From: Anaerolinea sp.
GTDB lineage: Bacteria; Chloroflexota; Anaerolineae; JAAEKA01
DNA: 10,952 bases
Direction: 5' to 3'
NCBI GenBank assembly: GCA_014879765.1
Contig: JACSRL010000578.1
Location: 1 to 10,952, forward strand
Of this stretch, positions 1 through 9,011 are shown piece by piece (position 1 is the first letter of the stretch; every line of letters begins with the position of its first letter). The translations under genes and the position numbers were made by a program. The notes beneath the pieces are model-generated. The model ran no database searches, was not told the origin of the DNA, and was given only the letters and a program-made list of their open reading frames with translations.

Positions 1-4
1 TTGT

Positions 5-58
5 GTAGCCGGGCGATTTACACCTGCACGTGCGCCGCAGGTGCAAGTGTCGCCCGGC
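5..58 (+). repeat. GTAG-headed imperfect hairpin upstream of Y1 transposase
   Basis: A GTAG tetranucleotide (5-8) leads directly into an inverted repeat. GCCGGGCGA (8-16) pairs with TCGCCCGGC (50-58), and after an asymmetric internal loop CACCTGC (21-27) pairs with GCAGGTG (37-43). REP-associated tyrosine transposases are known to recognise a GTAG or GGAG tetranucleotide at the foot of an imperfect palindrome, which is the form seen here 67 bp before a transposase of that type. The element may extend left of the window. An unrelated stem-loop cannot be excluded. Confidence 0.55.
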
Positions 59-124
59 GGTCGTCGCCCAGCCACGACATTCCACAAATGCCCCAGGCAT
101 CAATCAGATTTCCCCAGGAGTACC

Positions 125-622
125 ATGCCATACCACCAATTGTTCTACCATCTCGTCTGGGCAACCCAGGATCGGCTGCCGCTGCTGACCCCCGACGTCG
201 AACCCATCGTCCACGACCTGCTGCGCGCCAAGGCCATTGGCCTGGGCGCCACCCTCTTCGCCCTCGACGGCTGGGTAGATCACGTGCATATGGTCGCCTC
301 CGTCCCGCCGGCCATCGCCCTCTCCAAGTTCATCGGCCAGACCAAGGGCGCCACCTCCACCCGCTTCAACAAGGGTGGGCATGGGTCGCTGCTGTTCTGG
401 CAGGACGAGTACGCCGCTTTCACCTTTGACGCCAAGCGTCTGCCCAACTACATCGCCTACGTGCAGCGCCAGAAGGAGCATCACAGCCAGGGCACGACCA
501 TCCCGTTGTTGGAACGAACCGCCGGTCAGCACACCAGCCTGCTGATGGTCGCTGAAGAGCCGGCCGGCTATTGGGCCGAGGACGAAAGCTGGCGGCGTGA
601 GCTGATGGAGTTGGACCAATGA
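125..622 (+). CDS. REP-associated / IS200-like Y1 (HUH) transposase
   Basis: A 165-residue protein of the Transposase_17 / Y1 family, single-strand DNA nucleases that cut and rejoin through a 5'-phosphotyrosine. The HUH metal-binding motif is HVH at residues 53-55 in the context WVDHVHM. The catalytic tyrosine is most likely Y112 in YVQRQKEHH, matching the Y-x-x-x-Q pattern of the family, with Y109 as a less likely alternative. The N-terminus (MPYHQLFYHLVWAT) is typical of these proteins. The ATG at 125 is chosen because AGGAG (116-120) lies 4 bases before it and family homology begins there; an in-frame ATG at 41 lies inside the upstream hairpin. Length and active-site residues look intact. 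The stop overlaps the start of a CHAT protease by four bases, and no TnpB or other IS partner is present, so a domesticated RAYT-type role is as plausible as a mobile IS. Confidence 0.88.
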   Translation: MPYHQLFYHLVWATQDRLPLLTPDVEPIVHDLLRAKAIGLGATLFALDGWVDHVHMVASVPPAIALSKFIGQTKGATSTRFNKGGHGSLLFWQDEYAAFTFDAKRLPNYIAYVQRQKEHHSQGTTIPLLERTAGQHTSLLMVAEEPAGYWAEDESWRRELMELDQ

Positions 623-1416
623 CCTCGACCACCGACAAGCTGCCGGCCGCCGCGGCCGCAGTCCAGTTCGACAACCGCGGCATGAGGGTAGGCGGCAGCG
701 TCTATCAGGCCGCGGGCGACCAATACTTCAATTCAGCCCACGCCCAAGGCGGCGGAATCGCCACGGTGACCAACACCATCGGCGCGCCGACCGGCGCCGG
801 TCCGGCCGCGTCGATGCCGCCCGCGCCGGGCGCGACCATCCTCTTCCTGGCTGCCAACCCGCGGGACACGCCGCCCCTGCGCCTGGACCAGGAGGCGCGG
901 GGCATCGACGCCGCGCTGCGCCAGGCGCGGCATGGCCAGCATTTTCACCTGGCGCAGCAGTGGGCCGTGCGCAGCGAGGACCTGCTGGATGCGCTGCTGC
1001 GCCACCGGCCCGCCGTCATCCATTTCGCCGGGCACGGCAGCGCGACCGGTCAACTGATCCTGGAGGATGCCGCCGGCCGTGCGACGCCGATGGCGCCCGC
1101 GGCCTTGGCTGCCCTGCTGGCCGCGCCGGCCAGCGTGCGCTGTGTCCTGCTCAACGCCTGCTGGAGCGATGCGCTGGCCGACGCGCTGCTGCATGTAACC
1201 GCCTGCGTGGTGGGCATGACCACCGAGGTAGAAGACATGGCCGCCATCCCCTTTGCCGCCGGCTTCTATCGCGCCCTGGCCGACGGGGAGAGCGTGGCCG
1301 CGGCCGTGGCGGCCGGCCGCGCCCAGGCCGTGGCTGGGGGGAGCAGGGAGGCGGAGCTGGCCGTCCGGCTGCGCGCGGTCGAGGGCGTTGACCCCGCCGC
1401 CATGCGTTTCGCCTGA
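619..1416 (+). CDS. CHAT-domain cysteine protease
   Basis: A 265-residue protein whose C-terminal two-thirds (about 72-240) is a CHAT domain, the caspase-HetF-associated-with-TPR peptidase fold. It opens with ILFLAANPRDTPPLRLDQEAR (the usual first strand and helix). The catalytic His is H139 in PAVIHFAGHG and the catalytic Cys is C181 in CVLLNACWSDALA. Residues 1-70 are not protease: a short Gly/Val/Tyr-rich segment (VGGSVYQAAGDQYFN, 24-38), resembling strand-rich tags on some NTPase and caspase-like effectors, followed by an Ala/Gly/Pro linker. No TPR, STAND NTPase or membrane segment is seen. The ATG overlaps the transposase TGA, with GGAG at 607-610 as ribosome site, so the two genes should be translationally coupled. 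CHAT proteases cleave a specific partner in several defence and cell-death systems; the substrate here is unknown. Confidence 0.87.
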   Translation: MTSTTDKLPAAAAAVQFDNRGMRVGGSVYQAAGDQYFNSAHAQGGGIATVTNTIGAPTGAGPAASMPPAPGATILFLAANPRDTPPLRLDQEARGIDAALRQARHGQHFHLAQQWAVRSEDLLDALLRHRPAVIHFAGHGSATGQLILEDAAGRATPMAPAALAALLAAPASVRCVLLNACWSDALADALLHVTACVVGMTTEVEDMAAIPFAAGFYRALADGESVAAAVAAGRAQAVAGGSREAELAVRLRAVEGVDPAAMRFA

Positions 1417-1444
1417 GGCGTGATCATGCAAGCGCCACAGATAA

Positions 1445-1488
1445 CGCCAAACGAGGCCGCTTGCATCAGCAAGCGGCCTCGTTTGGCG
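1445..1488. terminator. Perfect 20-bp hairpin between convergent genes
   Basis: Bases 1445-1464 (CGCCAAACGAGGCCGCTTGC) are the exact reverse complement of 1469-1488, with an ATCA loop. It lies 29 bp after the CHAT stop and 90 bp past the clpC stop on the other strand. A bidirectional terminator is the natural reading. The T-tracts are poor: TTAT follows on the clpC side and none on the CHAT side. Confidence 0.75.
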
Positions 1489-1578
1489 ATCGGCTCAGCC
1501 GGGCTGCCGGGAACGCCCAGGTCGCGCCCTTGGCGGGTTTTCCCTCTGGCGTGAGATGAGATCGGGGGCGCTGAAAGC

Positions 1579-4101
<2,523 letters not shown>

Positions 4102-4228
4102 AGTCTGAAAAATCCTTCTCCGTTTTCCTGTTTTTATCACACAACTCTACGCACAGAGGTGCCGTCAGTTACCATCTTCACCAACGCTAACACAAGTCTA
4201 ACAGAGGGCTGGCAATGGTAAGGGCGGC

Positions 4229-4526
4229 TGCGTGATGCGTAACCCGTAATGCGTAACCCGTAATGCGTAACCGGAAGTGTGTGGGCGGGCGAGTCTCTGA
4301 GTTGCGTGATGCGTGATGCGTGATGCGTGATGCGTGACCGGAAGTGTGTGGGCGGGCGAGTCTCTGAGTTGCGCGACTCGTGATGCGTGAAACGTGATGC
4401 GTGACCGGAAGTGTGTGGGCGGACGAGTCTCCGGGTTACGAGTTACGAGTTACGAGTTACGCATCACGCATCCAAAACACATCTCGCACCATTCCGGGTC
4501 ACGCATCACGCATCACTCGTCACTCC
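4229..4526. repeat. Heptamer (TGCGTGA) arrays in a 67-bp higher-order repeat
   Basis: Almost the whole gap between clpC and the baeRF gene is repetitive. Six heptamers (TGCGTGA/TGCGTAA alternating with CCCGTAA) occupy 4229-4270, five perfect TGCGTGA units 4303-4337, and five partly degenerate units 4370-4404. Each block is followed by the same 32-36-base segment beginning CCGGAAGTGTGTGGGCGG, at 4271, 4338 and 4405, exactly 67 bp apart. From 4434 the orientation flips: GGTTACG, three AGTTACG, CATCACG (to 4468), and after a 30-base break TCACGCA twice, TCACTCG and TCACTCC at 4499-4526, ending on the base before the baeRF stop codon. The inverted arms could pair over about 15 bp. This resembles the short tandemly repeated (STRR) heptamers of cyanobacteria and Chloroflexota. 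Confidence 0.93.
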
Positions 4527-5627
4527 TCAATACCGCAGCAGCGCGCCGATGAAACCTGCGTCCCGCAAGGCCGCGCTGCCGGCCACGAAGGTCACGTCGA
4601 TCTCCTGCTCCACCGACCAGCGCACCAGGCTGTCGGCCGCGTCGGGCAACAGCCGCAGTTGCGCCGCGCACAGGGGGCAGGCGTTTTCCTCCATCGGCTC
4701 CACGCCGACATAGCCGCAACTGTCGCAGCGGTAGGCCGGGGCTGCAAAGCTCTCGTCCAGCACCAGATGGCGGGCGCGCCGAGCGTCCACCGCCAGCAGG
4801 GTGTTGGCCAGTCCCAGCGCGGCCGGCCCACCCTTGGCCGCCGTGGTGATCAGTTGATCGACCAACTGCGCCTTGTGTACCGCCGCAGCCTGCTGGATCA
4901 GCGCCAGCGACTTCTCGCCCACCTCGGCCGGGCTGGCCGTGACGTCGGCGTTGATCGCGCCGGCCACCATAGACTGCACGCTTTTGGGCAGCATTGCGGC
5001 AAACTGAGCCACATTGGCCTCGGTGCCGCCCAGGATCAGGCGGCGCACCGCGCCGCTCTGCACGAACTGGCTGGTCATCTCGACCACTTCCTTCAGGTTG
5101 CGGTAGGCCGCCTGGTCCTCCTGGCGTTGCCAACGGGCTGAGGCCCAGCCGCCCTGCTTGTGGCGTTTGACATCCTCGCCGGCCACGCCGGAGACACCCT
5201 CCAACTGGCCCAGGTTGAACATGAACAGGTGGCCTCCCTCGCGGTCGACCAGCACCACGCCGTAGCGGGCGAAGGTGTCCAGCAGATCGCCCAGCGGCTT
5301 GATGTAAGCGCGCTGGCCGACGAAGATCGTGTCCGCTACCGGTGCGGCCAGCGGGATGGCATGCCAGAAATCCTCGGCCGCGCAGCTAAAACAGACCAGG
5401 CTGCGGCTCTGCCGGTCATATTCCTTCTCGATGAAACGTTCGATGCGGGCGCTGTCTTCCTTGCTGGCCTGCCCATCCACCGTGGACAGCAGATGGCGCA
5501 GCGCCAGGCGATACTCATCCGTGGTGCGGCGGCGCGGGTCCACGTCCAGATAAAGGCTCAACGTGGGCGCCGCCTTGTGCGTCGATTGGAATCCCACCAA
5601 TGCTTGCAGTGTGGCCTGGTCGATCAT
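4527..5627 (-). CDS. Bacterial eRF1/Vms1-like (baeRF) protein with zinc ribbon
   Basis: A 366-residue protein resembling the bacterial eRF1-like (baeRF, Vms1/ANKZF1-related) families. Supporting segments are TLSLYLDVDPRRRT (22-35), a domain-2-like stretch FARYGVVLVDREGGHLFMFNLGQ (119-141), the loop region KQGGWASARWQR (157-168), RRLILGGTEANVAQF (195-209), and a C-terminal zinc ribbon with Cys 301, 304, 317 and 320. eRF1 and Vms1 act at the ribosomal peptidyl-transferase centre, releasing the nascent chain from tRNA. Here the release loop reads GGWAS rather than GGQ, so catalysis is uncertain. The ATG at 5627 has AGGAG (5636-5640) 8 bases upstream. It starts 24 bp after the J-protein gene, so one transcript is likely. 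The stop abuts a heptamer array. Family assignment is from motif memory, not a search. Confidence 0.75.
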   Translation of the reverse strand: MIDQATLQALVGFQSTHKAAPTLSLYLDVDPRRRTTDEYRLALRHLLSTVDGQASKEDSARIERFIEKEYDRQSRSLVCFSCAAEDFWHAIPLAAPVADTIFVGQRAYIKPLGDLLDTFARYGVVLVDREGGHLFMFNLGQLEGVSGVAGEDVKRHKQGGWASARWQRQEDQAAYRNLKEVVEMTSQFVQSGAVRRLILGGTEANVAQFAAMLPKSVQSMVAGAINADVTASPAEVGEKSLALIQQAAAVHKAQLVDQLITTAAKGGPAALGLANTLLAVDARRARHLVLDESFAAPAYRCDSCGYVGVEPMEENACPLCAAQLRLLPDAADSLVRWSVEQEIDVTFVAGSAALRDAGFIGALLRY

Positions 5628-5651
5628 GGTGAAAGCTCCTGAAGGAATCTG

Positions 5652-6599
5652 TCAGTCGCCGGCCAGGCTGGCCAGCTCCTGGAAAAGTTGCCGCTGGCGG
5701 TCATTCAACTGCTTGGGCAGGCGCACCTGCACCTTGACCAGCAGGTTGCCCCGCTGGCTCGGCTCACGCAGGTGCGGCATGCCCTGGCCGCGCAGGCGGA
5801 AAGTCTGGCCGGGCTGGGTGCCGGCCGGGATGCTGAGGGTGGCCTTGCCGGTCAGCGTGGCCACGGTCGTTTCGCCGCCCAGCACAGCCGTGTAGAGGCT
5901 GATGGGCGTCTCGGTTTGCAGATCGTCCCCTTTGCGCTCGAAGGCGGCATGGGGCAGCACCTGCACCACCAGGAACAGATCGCCTGAGCTGCCGCCGGCC
6001 GCGCCGGGATAGCCCTCGCCGGCCACGCGCACCTTGGACCCGGTGCGCACGCCGGCCGGGATCTTGACCTCGATGCGGCGATTGTCGATGGAGAGCACCC
6101 GTTGCGTGCCGTTGAACGCCTCCTCCAGCGTGACATCGACCGGGTGTTCCGCGTCCCGGCCGCGCGCCGGTCGCGGCTGATAGGCGCCCCCGCGGGCGGC
6201 CGGCCCGCCCATGCCGCCGAAGATGCTTTGGAAGAACTCAGAAAAGCCGCCGCCGCCCTGGCTGAACAGATCGTTCAGATCGCCGTATTGCACGTTGACC
6301 CGCGGCCCGCCGGCCCCGGCCGTGGTCCACTGGCTCCAGTCGAAGCCAGAGGGATCGCGGCCCGCCCCCTGATACGCGTTCCAGTTGGCGCCCAGCCGAT
6401 CATATTTCTGGCGCTTCTCGGCGTCGCCCAGCACCTCGTAGGCCTCGTTGGCCTCCTTGAAGCGGGCCTCGGCCTCCTTGTTGCCCGGATTGACATCGGG
6501 ATGATGCTCGCGCGCCAGCTTGCGATAGGCCTTCTTGATCTCTTTTTCGTCTGCGTTCTTGTCCACACCCAGGATCTTGTAGTAGTCTTTATAGTCCAT
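5652..6599 (-). CDS. cbpA: Class-B J-domain co-chaperone (CbpA/DnaJ-like)
   Basis: A 315-residue Hsp40 that stimulates DnaK ATPase and delivers clients. The J-domain (about 1-68) contains YYKILGV and the essential HPD motif at 33-35. A Gly/Phe-rich linker covers about 94-140 (FSQGGGGFSEFFQSIFGGMGG). The C-terminal substrate-binding domains run from about 150 to 295, with the conserved IPAGVRTGSKVRVAGEG and IPAGTQPGQTFRLRGQGMP strands. The four-CxxCxGxG zinc finger of canonical DnaJ is absent, giving a class-B, CbpA-like architecture of normal length. MDYKDYYKILGV at 6599 is the usual family start; an in-frame ATG at 6614 would add five residues. Neither has a strong ribosome site. A TATAGA -10-like box (6614-6619, minus strand) would start RNA about 8 bases before 6599, favouring that start. 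It is followed by the baeRF gene after 24 bp. No dnaK or grpE is nearby. Confidence 0.93.
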   Translation of the reverse strand: MDYKDYYKILGVDKNADEKEIKKAYRKLAREHHPDVNPGNKEAEARFKEANEAYEVLGDAEKRQKYDRLGANWNAYQGAGRDPSGFDWSQWTTAGAGGPRVNVQYGDLNDLFSQGGGGFSEFFQSIFGGMGGPAARGGAYQPRPARGRDAEHPVDVTLEEAFNGTQRVLSIDNRRIEVKIPAGVRTGSKVRVAGEGYPGAAGGSSGDLFLVVQVLPHAAFERKGDDLQTETPISLYTAVLGGETTVATLTGKATLSIPAGTQPGQTFRLRGQGMPHLREPSQRGNLLVKVQVRLPKQLNDRQRQLFQELASLAGD

Positions 6600-6617
6600 G
6601 TGCTGCCCATTCATCTA

Positions 6618-6737
6618 TAGCTGCTCAGGTTGGAGTCAGAGAAACCGGGGTTTTGCTGCGGAAACGGCTATCATAGCCCCGGCATTGCATTTCCAAGCTC
6701 AGAAATCATCGCTCAGCGAGAAAGACCTGGTTTCTGA
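6618..6737. repeat. Foldback dispersed repeat, copy A
   Basis: The left box TAGCTGCTCAGG (6618-6629) is followed at 6640-6654 by AGAAACCGGGGTTTT and at 6721-6735 by AAAGACCTGGTTTCT, an inverted repeat matching at 12 of 15 positions. The outer edges of the arms are 96 bp apart, exactly as in copy B. It lies between the divergent J-protein and xseA genes. The rest of this 352-bp gap (6738-6906) holds nothing I recognise. Confidence 0.8.
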
Positions 6738-6910
6738 CCGGCCTGAGTCCGTTGTAGCGTCAAGCGCTGCCTTGATTCTAACATCTGACATGGCTCTTGT
6801 CAATTGTTTTGGATGTTTCCCCACAAATCCGATTCTGTTTGCAGACAAGGCGGGCGAGACGCCCTTTCGATCAAGGGATATGCCGCCAGCAGTTCGTGGT
6901 CAGGTCTTGC

Positions 6911-6940
6911 TTGGCGCGGCGGGAAGGGCTGTGGTAGAAT
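6911..6940 (+). promoter_or_regulatory. Predicted xseA promoter, near-leaderless
   Basis: TTGGCG (6911-6916), an 18-bp spacer and TAGAAT (6935-6940) with a TG two bases earlier than an ideal extended -10. Initiation would fall about 5 bases before the xseA ATG at 6952, and no Shine-Dalgarno sequence is present there. The -35 match is weak. Confidence 0.45.
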
Positions 6941-6951
6941 GCGCGCCATCC

Positions 6952-8160
6952 ATGGCGCCATTCACCGTCACCCAACTGGTCACTCAGATCAAAACGCTGC
7001 TGGAGCGTGAACAGACCCTGCGCAACGTCTGGCTGCAAGGCGAGGTCAGCAACTTCACGCGCGCGCCCTCCGGTCACTGCTATTTTACCCTCAAGGATGA
7101 CCGGGCGGTGCTCTCATGCGTCATGTGGCGCGGCGATGCCGTGCGGCTGCTGCGCTTGCCGCAGAACGGCCAGCAGGTGTTGGTGCATGGCTACGTCTCG
7201 CTCTACGAGAGCCAGGGCCGGGTGCAGTTCTACGTCGATCTGTTGGAAACCGCCGGCCTCGGCCGGCTTTACCAGGAATTCGAGGCGCTCAAGGCCCGAC
7301 TGGCAGCCGAGGGCTTGTTCGATCCGGAGCGCAAGCGGCCGCTGCCGGCCTGGCCGCGGCGCATTGGTCTGGTCACCTCGCCGCGCGCCGCGGCCCTGCG
7401 CGATATCCTGCGCACGCTGACCCTCCGCTATCCGGCCGTGGATCTGCTGCTGGCCCCCACGCTGGTGCAGGGCGCCGACGCGCCGGCCCAGATCGTCGCC
7501 GCCATCGAGCTGCTCAACGCCTGGAACGCCGGCGTCGAGCCTGTCGACCTGATCATCGTCGCCCGCGGCGGCGGCTCCATCGAGGAGCTGTGGGCCTTCA
7601 ACGATGAACAGGTGGCGCGGGCCATCGCCGCCAGCGCGCTGCCGGTGATCAGCGGCGTGGGCCACGAGACCGATTTCACCCTGGCCGATTTCGCCGCCGA
7701 CCACCGGGCGCCCACTCCCACCGGCGCCGCGGCCGCGGCCGTGCCCGACCGGCTGGAGCTGGCCGGGCAGGTGCGCAGTTTGCGCGGCCGCCAGGCGCAG
7801 GCCATGGCGCAACGATTGGCCGGCCAGCGGCAGCGTCTGGCCCACAGCCAGCGGCTGCTGGCCCGCCTTTCGCCGGTCGCGCAGATCGCCGGCCGCCGCC
7901 AGCAGGTCGACGATCTCAGCCTGGCCATGCAGCGGCAGATGCGCCACCGGCTGGCGCTGCGCCGGGCCGAGCTGGCTGGCCTGCACGCGCGCCTGGCCGC
8001 CCTGGACCCGCGCGCCGTCTTGCAGCGCGGCTACGCCATCGTCTATCATCAGCCCACCGGCCAGATCGTCACCTCGACGCAGGCCGTGGCCGCCGGCGAT
8101 CCCCTGCGCATCGTCGTAGCTGACGGCGAGTTCGCCGCCAGAACGATGAATGGGGAATGA
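6952..8160 (+). CDS. xseA: Exodeoxyribonuclease VII large subunit
   Basis: A 402-residue catalytic subunit of exonuclease VII, which degrades single-stranded DNA from both ends in a complex with several XseB copies. The N-terminal OB-fold covers about 1-100 (FTVTQLVTQIKTLLE, LQGEVSNFTR..SGHCYFTLKD). The catalytic core follows, with GLVTSPRAAALRDI (139-152), ARGGGSIEELWAFND (204-218), SGVGHETDFTLADFAAD (234-250) and RAPTPTGAA (252-260). A long Arg/Gln/Leu-rich coiled-coil lies at about 265-350, and the C-terminus has the usual LDPRAVLQRGYAIV (351-364). The reading frame stays open back to 6598, but family similarity begins at the ATG at 6952, so the extension is rejected. The last residues (about 397-402) and the stop codon lie inside a heptamer array. 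xseB follows 112 bp later on the same strand. Confidence 0.96.
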   Translation: MAPFTVTQLVTQIKTLLEREQTLRNVWLQGEVSNFTRAPSGHCYFTLKDDRAVLSCVMWRGDAVRLLRLPQNGQQVLVHGYVSLYESQGRVQFYVDLLETAGLGRLYQEFEALKARLAAEGLFDPERKRPLPAWPRRIGLVTSPRAAALRDILRTLTLRYPAVDLLLAPTLVQGADAPAQIVAAIELLNAWNAGVEPVDLIIVARGGGSIEELWAFNDEQVARAIAASALPVISGVGHETDFTLADFAADHRAPTPTGAAAAAVPDRLELAGQVRSLRGRQAQAMAQRLAGQRQRLAHSQRLLARLSPVAQIAGRRQQVDDLSLAMQRQMRHRLALRRAELAGLHARLAALDPRAVLQRGYAIVYHQPTGQIVTSTQAVAAGDPLRIVVADGEFAARTMNGE

Positions 8161-8198
8161 TGAATGATGAATGATGAATGATGAACGATGAATGGTGG
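8143..8198 (+). repeat. ATGATGA heptamer array across the xseA stop
   Basis: Four perfect ATGATGA heptamers occupy 8157-8184, followed by ACGATGA (8185-8191) and ATGGTGG. In the same phase, two degenerate units ACGATGA and ATGGGGA (8143-8156) lie inside the xseA coding sequence. The TGA stop at 8158-8160 is within the first perfect unit. Confidence 0.92.
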
Positions 8199-8272
8199 AC
8201 GGCTGATTTGGATATGGTGAGCTGTCGGGCCGCGAGAGGCAACGGGCGGCTATTGTCTACGGAGCATCGGCT

Positions 8273-8512
8273 ATGGAAGAACTGACTTTCGAGCAAGCTT
8301 ACACAGAACTGGAGCGCATCACGCGCGCCCTGGAGGCCGGCGACCTGCCGCTGGATGCCGCGCTGGCCCTCTTCGAGCAGGGCGCGCAGTTGTCCGAGCA
8401 GTGCGACCGCCTGCTGCGCGCGGCTGAGCTGCGCGTGCGGCAAATTCTGCCCGACGGCGCCGGCGGCTATGAGGCCGCCCCCTTCGACCAATGGCAGGAG
8501 GAATCGGGGTGA
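8273..8512 (+). CDS. xseB: Exodeoxyribonuclease VII small subunit
   Basis: A 79-residue partner of XseA, of the usual family length. It has the XseB signature ELTFEQAYTELERITRALEAGDLPLDAALALFEQGAQLSEQCDRLL (3-48), two amphipathic helices forming an antiparallel hairpin that packs on the XseA coiled-coil. The C-terminus, after RQILPDGAG, is Gly/Glu-rich and probably disordered. The ATG at 8273 has GGAG (8261-8264) 8 bases upstream. It is separated from xseA by 112 bp containing a heptamer array, an unusual gap since the two are commonly adjacent or overlapping; no promoter was recognised in it. A membrane-protein gene begins 4 bp after its stop. Confidence 0.95.
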   Translation: MEELTFEQAYTELERITRALEAGDLPLDAALALFEQGAQLSEQCDRLLRAAELRVRQILPDGAGGYEAAPFDQWQEESG

Positions 8513-8516
8513 TTCC

Positions 8517-9011
8517 ATGACCGTCGAGCAACATCAACGCCGCACGCGCATCGAGGTTCTCACCGCGCGCCAGGGGCTGGCCGCGGGCACGGTGGCCGGC
8601 CTGGCGCTGGCGCTGGTGGCCGGGGCCCTCTCGGCCGCGGCCGGCAATGGGCTGTGGACGCCGGTCAACGCGGCCGGCAGCTTCTTCCTGGGCGTCCAGC
8701 CGATCCCCCCAGGCCCGGCCGGGCTGCTCAGCCTGGTGGGGCTGCTTGTGATGCTCCTGATGGGCGGGCTGTTGGGCGCGCTCTACGCCACCGCCCAGGA
8801 GACGTTGGACAACCCGTCGCTGTTGGTGATCGCCATCTACTACGGCGGCGTGACCTGGATCACCGCCACCTTCCTCCTGCTGTCGTGGCTCAACCCCGCG
8901 GTGCAGGCGGTGTGGCGCTCCGGCGCGCTGTTGGCCGGCCACCTGGTCTACGGCGCGCTGCTGGGGCTGGTGGCCATCTGGCGCAATCCCCCGCGTGAGG
9001 CAAAACATTAA
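8517..9011 (+). CDS. Small four-helix membrane protein, function unknown
   Basis: I do not recognise the family of this 164-residue protein. The N-terminus is charged and polar (MTVEQHQRRTRIEVLTARQG). Four hydrophobic segments follow at about 19-41, 66-90, 101-124 and 135-155, with Gly/Ala-rich first and second helices and a short basic tail (RNPPREAKH), so both ends are probably cytoplasmic. There are no obvious catalytic residues and no cleavable signal peptide. A longer reading frame extends back into xseB from 8355, but the ATG at 8517, with GGGGTG (8506-8511) 5 bases upstream and only 4 bp after the xseB stop, is the sensible start. It is probably cotranscribed with xseB, though nothing indicates a role in DNA repair. 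Its TAA (9009-9011) lies inside the first unit of a phased repeat that precedes the next gene. Confidence 0.8.
   Translation: MTVEQHQRRTRIEVLTARQGLAAGTVAGLALALVAGALSAAAGNGLWTPVNAAGSFFLGVQPIPPGPAGLLSLVGLLVMLLMGGLLGALYATAQETLDNPSLLVIAIYYGGVTWITATFLLLSWLNPAVQAVWRSGALLAGHLVYGALLGLVAIWRNPPREAKH

Noticed and set aside
1..429. Open frame beginning TTG at base 1
   Set aside because: It is out of frame with the transposase, crosses the hairpin, and has no recognisable content.
4102..4228. CIRCE or CtsR-type heat-shock operator upstream of clpC, and a clpC promoter
   Set aside because: I found neither the CIRCE inverted repeat nor a CtsR heptad repeat, and only weak -35/-10 matches, so none is annotated.
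4229..4526. Possible CRISPR array
   Set aside because: The 67-bp period is almost entirely conserved, with no unique spacers, the units are heptamer-based, and no cas gene is present.
4401..5642. Plus-strand frames opposite the baeRF gene
   Set aside because: They are antisense shadows; the minus-strand protein has a coherent fold, zinc ribbon, ribosome site and operon context.
6598..6951. In-frame N-terminal extension of xseA by 118 codons
   Set aside because: It translates the foldback repeat and promoter region; XseA family similarity begins at MAPFTVTQLV, coded from 6952.
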